Positions 35,370-45,199 of a DNA stretch of 64,000 nt are shown here, in pieces (positions within the stretch are counted from its first letter, which is position 1; each line of letters opens with the position of its first letter). Origin of the DNA: an uncultured Faecalicatena sp. (GTDB lineage: Bacteria > Bacillota > Clostridia > Lachnospirales > Lachnospiraceae). The notes under the pieces are model-generated. The model was not told where the DNA came from, did not search any database, and saw only the letters and a list, made by a program, of their open reading frames with translations. The position numbers and the translations under genes are program-made. The DNA is taken from assembly GCA_948468385.1 (NCBI GenBank), contig CAOKHZ010000023.1, forward strand, positions 1 through 64,000, written 5' to 3'.

Positions 35370-38015
35370 ATGATGATTCAGGCAATTGCACTTTTGACGG
35401 AGTATATGGAAAATCCAATCGGGATTGACAGACGCACGCAACGTCTGTCGTGGAAGGTGAGCGGCGCGAAAAAACAAAGTGCCTTTGAGGTAAGAACGTC
35501 CTTAAACGGCGGAAAATGGGTATCCCAGGGGAAGGTTTCTACGAATCGGATGTATACGAGGCTTGAGCTTGCGTTTCAAAGCCGGGACATCGTGCGTTGG
35601 CAGGTACGGCTGACGGATGAAAACGGAAAGGAAGGAAAATGGAGCGAGGAAGCCGTTTTTGAAATGGGTCTACTGGAAGTGACGGATTGGAAGGCAAAAT
35701 GGGTCATGGGAGATTATGAGCATGACAAGAACGCGAAGGTGCGCTATCCGGTGGATTGTTTTAAAAAAGAGTTCCATTTAAAGGGAGAAGTGAAAAAAGC
35801 ACGGCTGTACGCCACGGCGTGCGGCATGTACGAAGTGCGGATAAATGGGAGGAAAGCGGGGGAGTGGGTTCTCGCGCCCGGCTCGACGGCATTTCAAAAG
35901 AGGGTGCATTACCAGACGTATGACGTAACGGAACTGCTGGAAGCGGGGCGGCAAGGGCAGCAGGAAAGTCAGGCGCAGGAAAGACAAGAGCGGCAGGAGA
36001 GCCGAGAACGGCGGGCGGATGAAGCGCGGCAGGTTCTGACGATAGAGCTGGCCGACGGATTTTATGCCAGCCGCCAGGGCGTGTTTGGCAAGGGCAAGCC
36101 GTATGGGTATGAGCCGAAGGTATGTGCGCAGTTGGAAGTTTCATACGCGGATGGCACGGCGGAAGTGATTGGAACCGATGAGACATTTTCGTGGTCCAAT
36201 GACGGGGCGATTCGTCAGGCGGATTTAAAGGACGGGGAAATCGTGGATTATAACCATGAGCCGACGTATTCGGGGCATGCGAGGAGGACGGACTATGCGG
36301 GAGTCGTTTGTGCCTCGAACAGCGTGTCGGTGCAGGAGATGGAGCATTTTTCAAATCCGCGGGTGATTCACTGCCCGGATGGAAATACGGTGCTCGACTT
36401 CGGACAAAATATTGCGGGGTACATGGAAGCGGCATTGCAGGGACCAAAGGGACACAAGTGTTCCATGGTGTTTGGGGAGCGCTTGAATGAAGAAGGCAAT
36501 TTTTCCTATACCAACATTTCCTGGGAAGGGGAGTATACGACGTGTCATTTTCAGACAAACGATGTCATTTGTGACGGGGCGCGTCACACCTACAAACCGA
36601 AATTTACCGTGATGGGATTTCAGTACGTGTTGCTTCTTGACTGGCCGGAGGAGGTCTCGGCAAAGAATTTTACCGCAATTGCGGTGTATAGCAAAATGAA
36701 TGAGACGTTTACCTTTTCATCCTCGGAGGGCGGGCTGAATCAAATCGTCAAAAATACGTTCTGGAGCGTGAAAGGGAATTTTCTGGACGTGCCGACGGAC
36801 TGTCCGACCAGAGAGCGCGCCGGATGGACGGGGGACGCGCAGTTGTTTTTCAATACGGGAAATTATATGATGGATCAGCGGGCCTTTTTCCGCAAATGGA
36901 TGCGCGACGTGGCCGACTGTCAGAAGGAAAACGGGTTAGTCTATAATGTGAACCCGTCCAATTCGAACGCGCCCGCGATTCTGGAATGGCTGTCCGTGGA
37001 GGGTAGTGCCGGATGGGGCGACGCGATGATTTTGATTCCGTATTATTATTGGAAACGCTATGGCGACGACGCGTTGATTTGTGAGTTTTGGGAAGAAATG
37101 GAACGTTGCTTCGCGTTTTACAAACGAAGGATGGGCAAGCGAAATCTCTTGTCGCTATTTTATCCGAAACGAAGCAAATATGACAAATACCTATGTGCTT
37201 GCGGCAGGGATTTTGGAGAGTGGACGGAGCCGGATGACTGCGCACCGCCAAAATCAAAAATGATAATTCCGATGGCCGAGGAGGCGACCGCCTATCTGGC
37301 TTATACGGCAAATTTGATGCGGAAAATGGCCTCGCACCTGGGAAAGGCGGAAGAAGCTAAAATCTACAAGGAAGTCGCGGTCAATACGACAAAGGCGTAT
37401 AATTATTACTTTGTGAAGGGCGGTGACATTTCGACAAATCGCATGTGCAAATATGTGCGTCCTTGTGGTTTGGGGCTGGCGCAGGGAAAGTCAAGGGAAA
37501 AGCTGTTGCAAAAAATCGTGGAATTGAACCGGGAGCGGGAGTACAAGATTGGTACGGGTTTTTTGGCCACGCCGTTTGTATTTGAAATGCTCTCGGAGGC
37601 GGGGGAAAGTGACGACGCGTTTCGCATGTTGATGAACCCGGAGCTTGGATGGATGCAGCAGGTAAACGAGGGAGCGACGACCGTGTGGGAGAACTGGACG
37701 CCGGACGCGTCCTTGAACCATTACTCCAAGGGTGCGTGTTGCCAGTGGATTTTTGACTGCGTATGTGGGGTGAAATTGGATGGCAGGGAAAATCATTTCG
37801 TCATCGAGCCGCATGTCATCAGCCAGTTGGATTGGATTTCATTTTCCTATGATTCGGTTTATGGAAAGGTGGAAAGCGGCTGGAAAAAGACACGGGACGG
37901 ATACGTGTTTGACATCGTGATTCCGGCAAACTGTGAGGCGGAGGTTCGGATTCCCGGGAAAGAAGCGCGGGTGTTGGACGCGGGACATCATGAGATTGAA
38001 TGTGCCGGGCGTTGA
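35370..38015 (+). CDS. GH78 alpha-L-rhamnosidase
   Basis: About 881 residues; adjacent ATGs at 35370 and 35373 follow AGGGAGG. It has an N-terminal Ig/Fn3-like domain (ENPIGIDRRTQRLSWKVSG), rhamnosidase N-terminal beta domains, the (alpha/alpha)6 catalytic barrel with DCPTRERAGWTGD near residue 475 and GATTVWENW near 770, and a C-terminal beta domain. No signal peptide. A Gln/Glu/Arg-rich insertion encoded by four 18-bp repeats (35958-36029) sits in the N-terminal beta domain. A structured leader precedes it, and a bidirectional terminator shared with tRNA-Cys follows it. Cleaves terminal alpha-L-rhamnose; the aglycone is unknown. Confidence 0.92.
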   Translation: MMIQAIALLTEYMENPIGIDRRTQRLSWKVSGAKKQSAFEVRTSLNGGKWVSQGKVSTNRMYTRLELAFQSRDIVRWQVRLTDENGKEGKWSEEAVFEMGLLEVTDWKAKWVMGDYEHDKNAKVRYPVDCFKKEFHLKGEVKKARLYATACGMYEVRINGRKAGEWVLAPGSTAFQKRVHYQTYDVTELLEAGRQGQQESQAQERQERQESRERRADEARQVLTIELADGFYASRQGVFGKGKPYGYEPKVCAQLEVSYADGTAEVIGTDETFSWSNDGAIRQADLKDGEIVDYNHEPTYSGHARRTDYAGVVCASNSVSVQEMEHFSNPRVIHCPDGNTVLDFGQNIAGYMEAALQGPKGHKCSMVFGERLNEEGNFSYTNISWEGEYTTCHFQTNDVICDGARHTYKPKFTVMGFQYVLLLDWPEEVSAKNFTAIAVYSKMNETFTFSSSEGGLNQIVKNTFWSVKGNFLDVPTDCPTRERAGWTGDAQLFFNTGNYMMDQRAFFRKWMRDVADCQKENGLVYNVNPSNSNAPAILEWLSVEGSAGWGDAMILIPYYYWKRYGDDALICEFWEEMERCFAFYKRRMGKRNLLSLFYPKRSKYDKYLCACGRDFGEWTEPDDCAPPKSKMIIPMAEEATAYLAYTANLMRKMASHLGKAEEAKIYKEVAVNTTKAYNYYFVKGGDISTNRMCKYVRPCGLGLAQGKSREKLLQKIVELNREREYKIGTGFLATPFVFEMLSEAGESDDAFRMLMNPELGWMQQVNEGATTVWENWTPDASLNHYSKGACCQWIFDCVCGVKLDGRENHFVIEPHVISQLDWISFSYDSVYGKVESGWKKTRDGYVFDIVIPANCEAEVRIPGKEARVLDAGHHEIECAGR
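35958..36029 (+). repeat. Four 18-bp in-frame repeats in GH78
   Basis: Imperfect units starting at 35958, 35976, 35994 and 36012 encode a charged segment (QQESQA, QERQER, QESRER, RADEAR) absent from the other two GH78 proteins. Confidence 0.65.
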
Positions 38016-38035
38016 TGAAAAGGAAGTAAGCAAAG

Positions 38036-38066
38036 AAACACCCCGATGAAGCTTTCGGGGTGTTTT
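38036..38066. terminator. Bidirectional terminator between GH78 and tRNA-Cys
   Basis: AAACACCCCGA / TCGGGGTGTTT stem with an 8-base loop; T-runs on both strands. It serves the GH78 gene on the plus strand and the tRNA on the minus strand. Confidence 0.85.
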
Positions 38067-38071
38067 AAAAG

Positions 38072-38142
38072 AGGCACAGACCGGATTTGAACCGGTGATC
38101 AGGGTGTTGCAGACCCACGCCTTACCACTTGGCTACTGCGCC
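38072..38142 (-). tRNA. tRNA-Cys (GCA)
   Basis: On the minus strand the acceptor stem GGCGCAG pairs with CTGTGCC, discriminator U. The D-arm includes AGTGGTAAGGC, the anticodon loop CTGCAAC gives GCA (Cys), and the T-arm is CCGGTTCAAATCCGG. Length 71 nt; the terminal CCA is not encoded. It is followed by a terminator. No integrase or duplicated 3' end is seen nearby, so it is not an obvious attachment site. The stretch from 38143 to 38349 shows no gene. Confidence 0.95.
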
Positions 38143-38349
38143 TAGTTATGAGCACATTATAGTATATGCACTTTGCAACAAAAAGATTATACCAAATTAT
38201 GGTTTCCACGTCAATTCTTTTTTTGCGTAAACTTATGTTCTCTTTTCTGTCTCTTTTCTGTCGATGTTACTTTCCCCACCCCGTGAAAAGTAACTTGTCG
38301 ATATTTTTGCAAATCGCGCTGATGCGCCATATCAACTGGAAACCATGAA

Positions 38350-38396
38350 AATGACCGCGTCCAAACGAGGCAAAAAGTTCGTTCGGGGCGGTCATT
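38350..38396 (-). terminator. Hairpin after glgP
   Basis: Minus strand: AATGACCGC / GCGGTCATT arms with an inner CGAAC/GTTTG-like pairing, then TTTTCAT. Placed about 40 bases after the glgP stop codon. Confidence 0.6.
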
Positions 38397-38435
38397 GTAC
38401 CGGCATAAAAACTTGACAAAAAGAGAAACAAGCTT

Positions 38436-40691
38436 TTACAGATGCCAAATATCTTCGTTGTACTGATCGATTGTTCTATCAGAGGAAAAGTACCCGGCCT
38501 TGGCGATGTTTACCAGCATTTTTTTCGCCCATGCCTCGCGATTTTCATAGTCGGCGAGTGCCTGGTCCTTCACCTTCACATAGTCCTGGAAATCCAGAAG
38601 CGTCATGAACCAGTCTTTGTTGACGAGTTCCGAATAGAGCCGCCGCAAGTTCTCTTCCTGCCCGATGGATAAAAGCTGCGGGCTTACGATGAAGTCCACG
38701 CACTGGCGGATGTCCTCGTCACTTTCGTATATTTCCTTGGAACAATAGTCGGCTTTTTCGTAATGCTCGATGACCTTTTCACTGGACTCCCCGAAGATGT
38801 AAATGTTGTCCTTGCCCACCAGGTCGCCGATTTCCACGTTCGCGCCGTCAAGCGTTCCCAGCGTCACGGCTCCGTTCAGCATGAACTTCATGTTTCCGGT
38901 GCCGCTGGCCTCCTTGGAGGCGAGGGAAATCTGTTCGGAAACGTCGCATGCCGGAATCAACTTTTCCGCCGCGGTCACGTTGTAATTTTCCACCATGACG
39001 ACTTTCATGTAAGGCTCCACGTCCGGGTCGTTTTTGATTAATTCCTGCAGGCAAAGCAAAAGATGAATGATGTCTTTTGCGATGACGTAGGCGGGTGCCG
39101 CTTTCGCGCCGAAAATGAACGTCACCGGAGTGGTCGGCTTATGGCCGTTTTTGATTTCCAAATATTTCTGAATGATATACAAGGCGTTCAATTGTTGCCG
39201 TTTATATTCGTGGAGTCGTTTGCTCTGGATGTCGTAAATGCTGTTCTCGTCAATTTCCACGCCCGTGTTGTGCAAAATAAATTCCTTGCAGGCTTTTTTT
39301 GCGTTCGCCTTGATGGCCAAAAGCCGCGCCAGCACTTCGGAATCGTCTTTATATTTCAACAGTTTTTCCAAAGCGAAAGCGTCTTTCTTAAAGTCATCCC
39401 CGATAAGCGAGGTAATATAATCGGTCAATTCGTGGTTGCAGTGCATTAGCCATCGGCGGAACGTGATGCCGTTGGTCTTGTTGTTAAATTTTTCCGGATA
39501 GATTTCGTAAAAGTTTTTCAACTCGCTATTTTTCAAAATGTCCGTGTGAAGTGCCGCCACGCCGTTGATGGAGAAACCGTAGTGGATGTCCATGTGCGCC
39601 ATATGCACCAGGTCGTTCTTGTCGATGATGGCAACGGATTCCTGCGGAAATTTCTTTTTCATCCGTTCGTCAAGCTTGCGGATGATGGGAACGAGGTGCG
39701 GCACCACGTCCATTAGATAATCCATCGGCCATTTTTCCAAGGCTTCCGCCAGAATGGTGTGATTCGTGTAGGCACACATGCGGGACACGATTTGGCACGC
39801 CTCATCGAATTCGATTCCCCGTTCCGTTAAAAGGCGGATGAATTCGGGAATAATCATGCTTGGATGGGTGTCGTTGATTTGTACCACCGCATAGTCCGCC
39901 AAGTCGTGCAGCGTGCAGCCTTTCTTTACCGCCTCGTCCAAAATGTACTGGGCGGCGTTGCTGACCATGAAATACTGTTGGTAAATTCGAAGCTTCCTTC
40001 CTGCGTCGTCGCTGTCATCCGGGTATAGGAACAGCGTCAGGTTGTGCAGGATATCCTTTTTGTCAAAGGAAATGCCGTCACCTACGATGTCCTCGTCCGC
40101 GATGTCAATGTCGAACAAGTGAAGCTTGATGGACTTGTTGTGGTATCCGGCCACGTCCATGTCATACAAAGAAGACTTTAGCGCGAACCCGCGATAAGGT
40201 ATCATGTAGGATGTGTCCGTGGACTTAAGCCAACTGTTTTCGGCAATCCAAGGATTTGGCGTTTCATTTTGCAAATGATTGTGAAATTCCTGCTTGAAAA
40301 GCCCCAGGTGGTAATTTAAGCCGATTCCCTCGCCGGGAAGCCCCAGCGTTGCGATGGAGTCGAGGAAACAAGCCGCCAGCCTTCCCAGCCCGCCGTTTCC
40401 AAGGGACGGTTCCGGCTCCGCCTCTTCGACCTCGGCCAGTGACTTTCCGTTTTGCTTCAAGAATTCGGCCACCTGGTCGTAGATACCGAGGTTAATCAAG
40501 TTGTTTGACAATAGCTTGCCAATCAGGAACTCCGCAGAAATGTAATACACCTTTTTCTTTCCGTCTTGGTAGCCCTTGTTGGCCAGCAATTGCTTCGTAT
40601 GGGTCAATAACGCCTGATATAATTCTTCATTCGTACATTGTTCACAATCCTTGTGGAACATGTCTTGAATGAGATTTTCCAATTCTTTCAT
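38436..40691 (-). CDS. glgP: Glycogen/maltodextrin phosphorylase
   Basis: A 751-residue GT35 enzyme that splits alpha-1,4-glucan with phosphate to glucose-1-phosphate. The pyridoxal-phosphate lysine is in [21 protein letters not shown] near the C-terminus; the active-site stretches [14 protein letters not shown] and INDTHPSM are intact. The ATG at 40691 is chosen because AAGGAG lies about 10 bases upstream; the longer in-frame start would begin inside the leader. Length is at the short end of the family, without the N-terminal regulatory extension of animal enzymes. A structured leader (40718-40806) related to those of two glycosidase genes lies directly upstream, suggesting shared control of carbohydrate genes. 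Confidence 0.93.
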   Translation of the reverse strand: MKELENLIQDMFHKDCEQCTNEELYQALLTHTKQLLANKGYQDGKKKVYYISAEFLIGKLLSNNLINLGIYDQVAEFLKQNGKSLAEVEEAEPEPSLGNGGLGRLAACFLDSIATLGLPGEGIGLNYHLGLFKQEFHNHLQNETPNPWIAENSWLKSTDTSYMIPYRGFALKSSLYDMDVAGYHNKSIKLHLFDIDIADEDIVGDGISFDKKDILHNLTLFLYPDDSDDAGRKLRIYQQYFMVSNAAQYILDEAVKKGCTLHDLADYAVVQINDTHPSMIIPEFIRLLTERGIEFDEACQIVSRMCAYTNHTILAEALEKWPMDYLMDVVPHLVPIIRKLDERMKKKFPQESVAIIDKNDLVHMAHMDIHYGFSINGVAALHTDILKNSELKNFYEIYPEKFNNKTNGITFRRWLMHCNHELTDYITSLIGDDFKKDAFALEKLLKYKDDSEVLARLLAIKANAKKACKEFILHNTGVEIDENSIYDIQSKRLHEYKRQQLNALYIIQKYLEIKNGHKPTTPVTFIFGAKAAPAYVIAKDIIHLLLCLQELIKNDPDVEPYMKVVMVENYNVTAAEKLIPACDVSEQISLASKEASGTGNMKFMLNGAVTLGTLDGANVEIGDLVGKDNIYIFGESSEKVIEHYEKADYCSKEIYESDEDIRQCVDFIVSPQLLSIGQEENLRRLYSELVNKDWFMTLLDFQDYVKVKDQALADYENREAWAKKMLVNIAKAGYFSSDRTIDQYNEDIWHL

Positions 40692-40717
40692 ACTAATTAC
40701 ATCTCCTTCCACTATGA

Positions 40718-40806
40718 GCACTTGGCACCTGTATTGTAGGTGCTTACGTGCGAATGCGGTTGCGGGTCACTTGGCGAGGTTTTTTCGAGTCTAGTGGCAG
40801 CGCAAC
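40718..40806 (-). ncRNA. Structured leader of glgP (leader family, member B)
   Basis: Minus strand, 5' to 3': stem GTTGCG/CGCAAC (outer arms at 40801-40806 and 40759-40764) enclosing CACT...AGTG and the core CTCGAAAAAACCTCGCCAAGTG-like segment; then GCAC-GTAA, a 6-bp hairpin GCACCT/AGGTGC, CAA-GTGC (40718-40751). The same second module in the 45.3-kb leader has CCGTCC/GGACGG in place of GCACCT/AGGTGC, a change that keeps the pairing. It ends 27 bases before the glgP ATG. Confidence 0.55.
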
Positions 40807-40887
40807 ATCTGCTTTTCTTCTGAGCACTAATCGCGTCACTTATAATATCATGCCTGAAAAGGGAAAAAATACAACAAAATTGTTCTT

Positions 40888-41808
40888 TTATAATAAATTC
40901 CTGCGGAATTTACTTGGCGAAATCCCATTGGCTTGTTCAAATTTTTTAATAAAGTAGCTGGTATTGTTGAATCCGGTGCGCAAGGCAATCTCGGTGACGG
41001 AGTCCTGGGTATGCATCAAAAGTGTTTTCGCCTTTTCGAGACGGAGGTCGTTAAGATACCCGATCAAAGTCTTGCCCGTATATTGCCGAAAGATTTTCAT
41101 AAAATAATACTCGCTGAAATTAGAGGACAAGGCCAAATCCTTCGCGGTTAACGTTTCCGAATAATGCTGGTTCATGTAGTCAATCACCCGTTTGATGGAG
41201 GATAAGTTCTTATTGTGCTCCGTGTCCGTGGGGATGATGTAGTTGGCGACCAGCATTTCATGGAAAAACTCATAAAGCAGAGCCTTCAACTTGACGAAAT
41301 AGTACGCTTCCTTTAGCCGGTGGCAGTCGTGGATTTGGAAAAAAAGCCGATAAATCTTTTCATAGTTCTTGTCTTGCGGGCAAATTTGGTGCACGAATTC
41401 CGCCCGGTTTTCCATTAGCGGCGAGATGACCCGTTCCTGGCAGAGGTCGCCGGCACTGCCACGCAAAAATTCCAAATCAAAAACGATGCTTTTGAAATAT
41501 AAAATATGTTTCAAGTCCGTTTTTATGCCGTGGAGCACGCCGGGATTCACGATAAGAAGGTCGCCTTTTTTCACCCGCAGGCTTTCGCGGTTTAGACGCA
41601 CCATGCCGATACCGTCTTCGATGCAAATGATTTCCATTTCGTCGTGCCAATGATTGTAGAGAGTGTGGAATATGGCGCAGTTGTCGGTGTAAGTCTCAAT
41701 CGGGAGCTCAAATGAGCCGTGCGTGTTTCGCTCTTTCAAAGTGTTGTCCACTTCGGACGGGGCTTTTAAAGCAAGGGCGACTGTGGAAAAAGGGGATTGG
41801 TTTTGCAT
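40888..41808 (-). CDS. AraC-family transcriptional regulator (cupin plus HTH)
   Basis: A 306-residue protein. Residues about 35-110 are a cupin sensor (NHWHDEMEIICIEDGIGMVR) and the last 100 residues the AraC DNA-binding domain (ALSSNFSEYYFMKIFRQYTG; GFNNTSYFIKKFEQANGISP). The ATG at 41808 has GGAGG 8 bases before it; an earlier in-frame start lacks a site. A strong promoter is at 41844-41872. It lies upstream of glgP on the same strand (about 195 bases), so it may act on glgP or at a distance. Confidence 0.9.
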   Translation of the reverse strand: MQNQSPFSTVALALKAPSEVDNTLKERNTHGSFELPIETYTDNCAIFHTLYNHWHDEMEIICIEDGIGMVRLNRESLRVKKGDLLIVNPGVLHGIKTDLKHILYFKSIVFDLEFLRGSAGDLCQERVISPLMENRAEFVHQICPQDKNYEKIYRLFFQIHDCHRLKEAYYFVKLKALLYEFFHEMLVANYIIPTDTEHNKNLSSIKRVIDYMNQHYSETLTAKDLALSSNFSEYYFMKIFRQYTGKTLIGYLNDLRLEKAKTLLMHTQDSVTEIALRTGFNNTSYFIKKFEQANGISPSKFRRNLL

Positions 41809-41843
41809 AAATATTCCTCCGTGTATGTAAAACATTATAATAA

Positions 41844-41872
41844 AGTATAAAAAATGTAAGGGCGAAAGTCAA
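41844..41872 (-). promoter_or_regulatory. Sigma-A promoter of the AraC gene at 40888
   Basis: Minus strand: -35 TTGACT (41867-41872), 17-base spacer, -10 TATACT (41844-41849). Confidence 0.8.
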
Positions 41873-41994
41873 TGCAAAGCGAAAGGCCGCGCCACGGACA
41901 ATGCGGAGTCATCCATTGTCGGCGCGCCTTATGAGGATAACGAAAATGCGATTTCCCGGGTGTGGGACAATCAAGTGGTCACGGAGTAAGCGGA

Positions 41995-43185
41995 TTAACG
42001 CTTCTGGGTTTGTTTTCGATACTGCATCGGTGTGATGCCATATTGTTTTTTAAATAAATTCTGAAAATAGGATTGGCTGGAAAAGCAAAGATAGTTGCTG
42101 ATTTCCGCGAGGGTCCTGTCGCTGTAGGTGAGCATGCTCTTTGCTTCTTCCAATTTACATCGGGTGATAAAGGCACCGATATGGATGCCCAGTTCTTTTT
42201 TAAAGCATTTCATCATGTAGGAGGAGCTTCTGTGGACGTGTGCCGCCACGTCGTCAACGCCAATAGGCTCATTGGTGTGGCTGCGGATGAAGTTCATGCA
42301 CTGGTACACGTCGGGAGAAACGCCCTCCGGCATCTGCGTTTCGCTTAACCTCTGGCAAAAATCCATCACCATGTGGTATTGCAGGGCGTTGATTTCCTCG
42401 ATGGTTTGCAATTGTTCGCATTCCTGGATATAAAGGTCGACCAACTGGTATGTTTTCTCAATGTCCATGCCGCCCGGAATCGCGGCGAGCATCTCAATTT
42501 TTGTGATGGCCGAAATAAACAAGTTTTTCGCTTGCCGTATCGGGGTGTGGGCTATTTTCCCTTCTTTTAACAAAAGCGTGTTGTCGATAAGAAATTTTTT
42601 TAATTTTTCCACGTTTCCTTCTTTTACATATTGAAACATTTCCAATTCGAAATAATAGGTGTTGTGGCGGTCGTCATTTTCCATGGCATCCATTATGTTG
42701 TCAAGCTGGTGTTGGTTGCGGTTTTGAACGGCGTGGTCATCTTCTTTGTGTAAAAGTTCGTCGTTTGCTTCTTTTTGGTTCAGGCATTGATATAAAAACA
42801 TGAGATGTTTCGCAAATTGATAATGGCTTGTTCGTGGAATGGAGCCGAGCAGCTCGGTGAATTGTTCCCGGTAGCCGAACGGAATCATCAGTTCGCGGAT
42901 GAACTGGCGCACGAGCTGTTCTGTCACGGGCACGCTGAAAATAGGCCCCAGAATGACGTCGTAGTCCGTGCCGTCAACGTGTATCCGGCCATACTCGAAG
43001 TCAGGGGAAAGTCTACAAAATGCCGGGTTTTGCCTTTCATCCATCGGCCAAAGTTCCCAGTGGTGCTGGGACGGCAGCGATAGTAACTCGCCAAAGGCAG
43101 AATACTCTGGGACGCTGTCCTTTAAAAGGCTGATGGGAATGCTGGTGGCGGCGAAGAAATTTTTGCAAAATGCAACATAGTCCAT
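41995..43185 (-). CDS. AraC-family regulator with long N-terminal domain
   Basis: A 396-residue protein with an AraC helix-turn-helix pair in the last 100 residues (AAHVHRSSSYMMKCFKKELG; CFSSQSYFQNLFKKQYGITP). The N-terminal 280 residues contain no clear cupin; the plan matches the regulator at 11412-12641 (both have RQAKNLFISA/RQAKNLCIAT in the middle), so the two form a paralogous pair. It stands alone between an AraC gene and a DUF1703 gene. The target is unknown. Confidence 0.85.
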   Translation of the reverse strand: MDYVAFCKNFFAATSIPISLLKDSVPEYSAFGELLSLPSQHHWELWPMDERQNPAFCRLSPDFEYGRIHVDGTDYDVILGPIFSVPVTEQLVRQFIRELMIPFGYREQFTELLGSIPRTSHYQFAKHLMFLYQCLNQKEANDELLHKEDDHAVQNRNQHQLDNIMDAMENDDRHNTYYFELEMFQYVKEGNVEKLKKFLIDNTLLLKEGKIAHTPIRQAKNLFISAITKIEMLAAIPGGMDIEKTYQLVDLYIQECEQLQTIEEINALQYHMVMDFCQRLSETQMPEGVSPDVYQCMNFIRSHTNEPIGVDDVAAHVHRSSSYMMKCFKKELGIHIGAFITRCKLEEAKSMLTYSDRTLAEISNYLCFSSQSYFQNLFKKQYGITPMQYRKQTQKR

Positions 43186-43273
43186 CCTGGGTTCCTCCGT
43201 ATTTTTTATCCTAATTTTGTTGTCATGTGTCCATCAGTGCCAACGTGTTTTATGTCTTGGGTATGTTTCCTAA

Positions 43274-44971
43274 TTAGTTACTAATTAGTACCTTTTTGCC
43301 TTTAAACGCGAATCCGTAACAGCGAATCCGTTCTTTTGGAATTCCTCGCGTGACAAGCCCGTCCGCATATCCCATTTCCTCAATCTGCCGTAATGCCGCG
43401 GCCGCCGTGTCCTTTAGTGCCTTTTCCTCTTCCTTGTCATATACTTTGAATTCCAGGATAAGGGCATCGTCCATTTCGGGGTTTCTTGGCTCCAACATCA
43501 CGTCATATCGGCCGAAGCCGCTCTCGCGATTGGACGTGATGATATATTTACTTTGTAAATCTACTAGCAGTCCGAGAACCAAACCATGGTAAAAGCGTTC
43601 GGGCGTTCTGCGGGAAGGACGTTTTCCCGTGTCAAAGTTACTGATAATTATGCCGGTGATTTCGTTCATATAAACGTTCATCGCCTTGAGGTCGCCTTGC
43701 AACAATGCTTTCACGAAGTCGTTATAATCCGCGTCCGTGCTCTTGAACCATCCGCGCACCATGATTTGGAACATCCGCTTTACTTCGTAATTGGTAAGCG
43801 TCAGTTCGTACTGCACTTCCTCACCGAATTCCAACAGTTCCATGCGATTATATCCTAACACCTTTAAGTAGCCGCTGGCCAGGAGAAGGCTCCAGATGGC
43901 GGACTCGTTTTCGTCAAGTTGGTTATAGACAATCTGCTCGTCGATGGGGGTCGTGATGGTTTCGTCCTGCAACAACGCCTCGAATTTTTCCTTGATGCGC
44001 CGGTTTCCCTCGCGTAACAGCTTGCCCACGAGGCTGTTGGAACTGGTATTGGCCCAATAAGTGTTATATTTGCCGGTATCCAGAAAATTCAGGATGGACC
44101 AAGGATTGTAGACGTCTGAATGGGTTCCAAAGGTAAAGCCGTCATACCACCGTTTTACATCCGCTTTTTCCGTTTCCAATCCGCATGTGTCAAGTGCGGT
44201 AAACACTTCCTCTTCCGTAAAACCAAATGCGGTGGCATATTCATCGGAAGTCGTGGTTACGACTTTGAGGTTGTTAAGGTCGGAGAAGATGGACTCCTTG
44301 CTGACCCTTGTAATACCGGTCATGATGGCTCGCTCCAACCACGGGTTGGTCTTGAAGGTGGAGTTGAACATGCTTCTGGTAAAGGCCACCAGTTCTTTCC
44401 AATAACCGTCCACGTAGGCTTCCTGCATGGGGGTGTCATATTCGTCCAAAAGGATGATGACCTTCTTGCCATAATAATGGCATAGGCATTTTGACAGATG
44501 ATGAAGGGCCATCGTCGCGTCCGCGTCATCCATGTCCACCGTAATCCGGTTGAAAAATTCGCGATTCGTTTCTTCCGTGGCATCGTCGTGAAAAAGAAAG
44601 GCGTATTTTTCGTATAAGTCCACAAGCATTTGACAGATTTTCTTTCGCGTGGTGGCATAGTTCGTCTCCTTGATGTTGGCGAAGGACAAACTGATGACCG
44701 GATATGTCCCTTGTATGTTTCGATAGCATTCATCCTGCCAGATGGAAAGTCCCTCGAACAAGTCGCCGCGCCCCGCGTAATCAACGGAAAAGAAATGCTC
44801 CACCATGCTCATGTTCAATGTCTTGCCGAAACGGCGGGGGCGGGTAATCAGCGTGACACTGTCGCCGCTCTCCCACCATTCTTTGATAAAAGAAGTCTTG
44901 TCGATGTAAAAATAGTTTTTTTCGATTAAGTCTCCAAAATTCTGGATGCCGATTGCCACCGTCCTTGCCAT
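43274..44971 (-). CDS. AAA-ATPase-like / PD-(D/E)XK nuclease-fold protein (DUF1703), copy 1
   Basis: A 565-residue protein. The N-terminal ATPase-like part has YFYIDKT, the Walker-A-like RPRRFGKT (residues 44-51) and the Walker-B-like VIILLDEYDTPM (near 150). The C-terminal part is PD-(D/E)XK-like: GRYDVML, then LILEFKV, giving the D...E-x-K set. The family is common in gut Firmicutes and Bacteroidetes; function unknown, with mobile or defence roles suggested. The start at 44971 matches copy 2 (56515-58218). The middle 670 bp (43638-44307) appear identical to copy 2 while the ends are diverged. Promoter at 45062-45090. Confidence 0.85.
   Translation of the reverse strand: MARTVAIGIQNFGDLIEKNYFYIDKTSFIKEWWESGDSVTLITRPRRFGKTLNMSMVEHFFSVDYAGRGDLFEGLSIWQDECYRNIQGTYPVISLSFANIKETNYATTRKKICQMLVDLYEKYAFLFHDDATEETNREFFNRITVDMDDADATMALHHLSKCLCHYYGKKVIILLDEYDTPMQEAYVDGYWKELVAFTRSMFNSTFKTNPWLERAIMTGITRVSKESIFSDLNNLKVVTTTSDEYATAFGFTEEEVFTALDTCGLETEKADVKRWYDGFTFGTHSDVYNPWSILNFLDTGKYNTYWANTSSNSLVGKLLREGNRRIKEKFEALLQDETITTPIDEQIVYNQLDENESAIWSLLLASGYLKVLGYNRMELLEFGEEVQYELTLTNYEVKRMFQIMVRGWFKSTDADYNDFVKALLQGDLKAMNVYMNEITGIIISNFDTGKRPSRRTPERFYHGLVLGLLVDLQSKYIITSNRESGFGRYDVMLEPRNPEMDDALILEFKVYDKEEEKALKDTAAAALRQIEEMGYADGLVTRGIPKERIRCYGFAFKGKKVLISN
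43638..44307 (-). repeat. Identical tract shared with DUF1703 copy 2
   Basis: By eye, every base matches 56882-57551 over 670 positions without gaps; divergence begins abruptly on both sides. Confidence 0.85.
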
Positions 44972-45061
44972 GATAATGTTCATGCCTCCTATGATTCTAT
45001 AAAATAACTGCTTTTTGAGTTTTTATGCTTTTGCGACAGTACACTAGGTTCTTTATTAATG

Positions 45062-45090
45062 AGTATAAAAGATATCCGGGAAAAGTGCAA
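45062..45090 (-). promoter_or_regulatory. Promoter of DUF1703 copy 1
   Basis: Minus strand: -35 TTGCAC (45085-45090), 17-base spacer, -10 TATACT (45062-45067). Same hexamers, same spacer length and nearly the same flanks as copy 2 (58258-58286). Confidence 0.8.
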
Positions 45091-45094
45091 GACG

Positions 45095-45151
45095 GAAATT
45101 TGTAATTTAGAATGGTATTTTACAATAATGAGGACGGTGTTTGTGATAGGA
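45095..45151 (+). promoter_or_regulatory. Conserved upstream element, copy A
   Basis: A 57-base segment (GAAATTT, AATTT, TATTTTACAATAATGA, GTGATAGGA) about two thirds identical, gap-free, to 53258-53314. It contains repeated TTTACAA-like words and a poor -10 (TAGGAT) without a -35 box, as in activator-dependent promoters. It lies ahead of the leader and operon beginning at 45368. Confidence 0.5.
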
Positions 45152-45199
45152 TGCGAGTATAAGAGATAAGGAAGTTACGCTGCACTAGGCTCGAGGAAA

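Noticed and set aside
38072..38142. tRNA-Cys as an integration site
   Set aside because: No integrase, no repeated tRNA 3' end and no composition break nearby.
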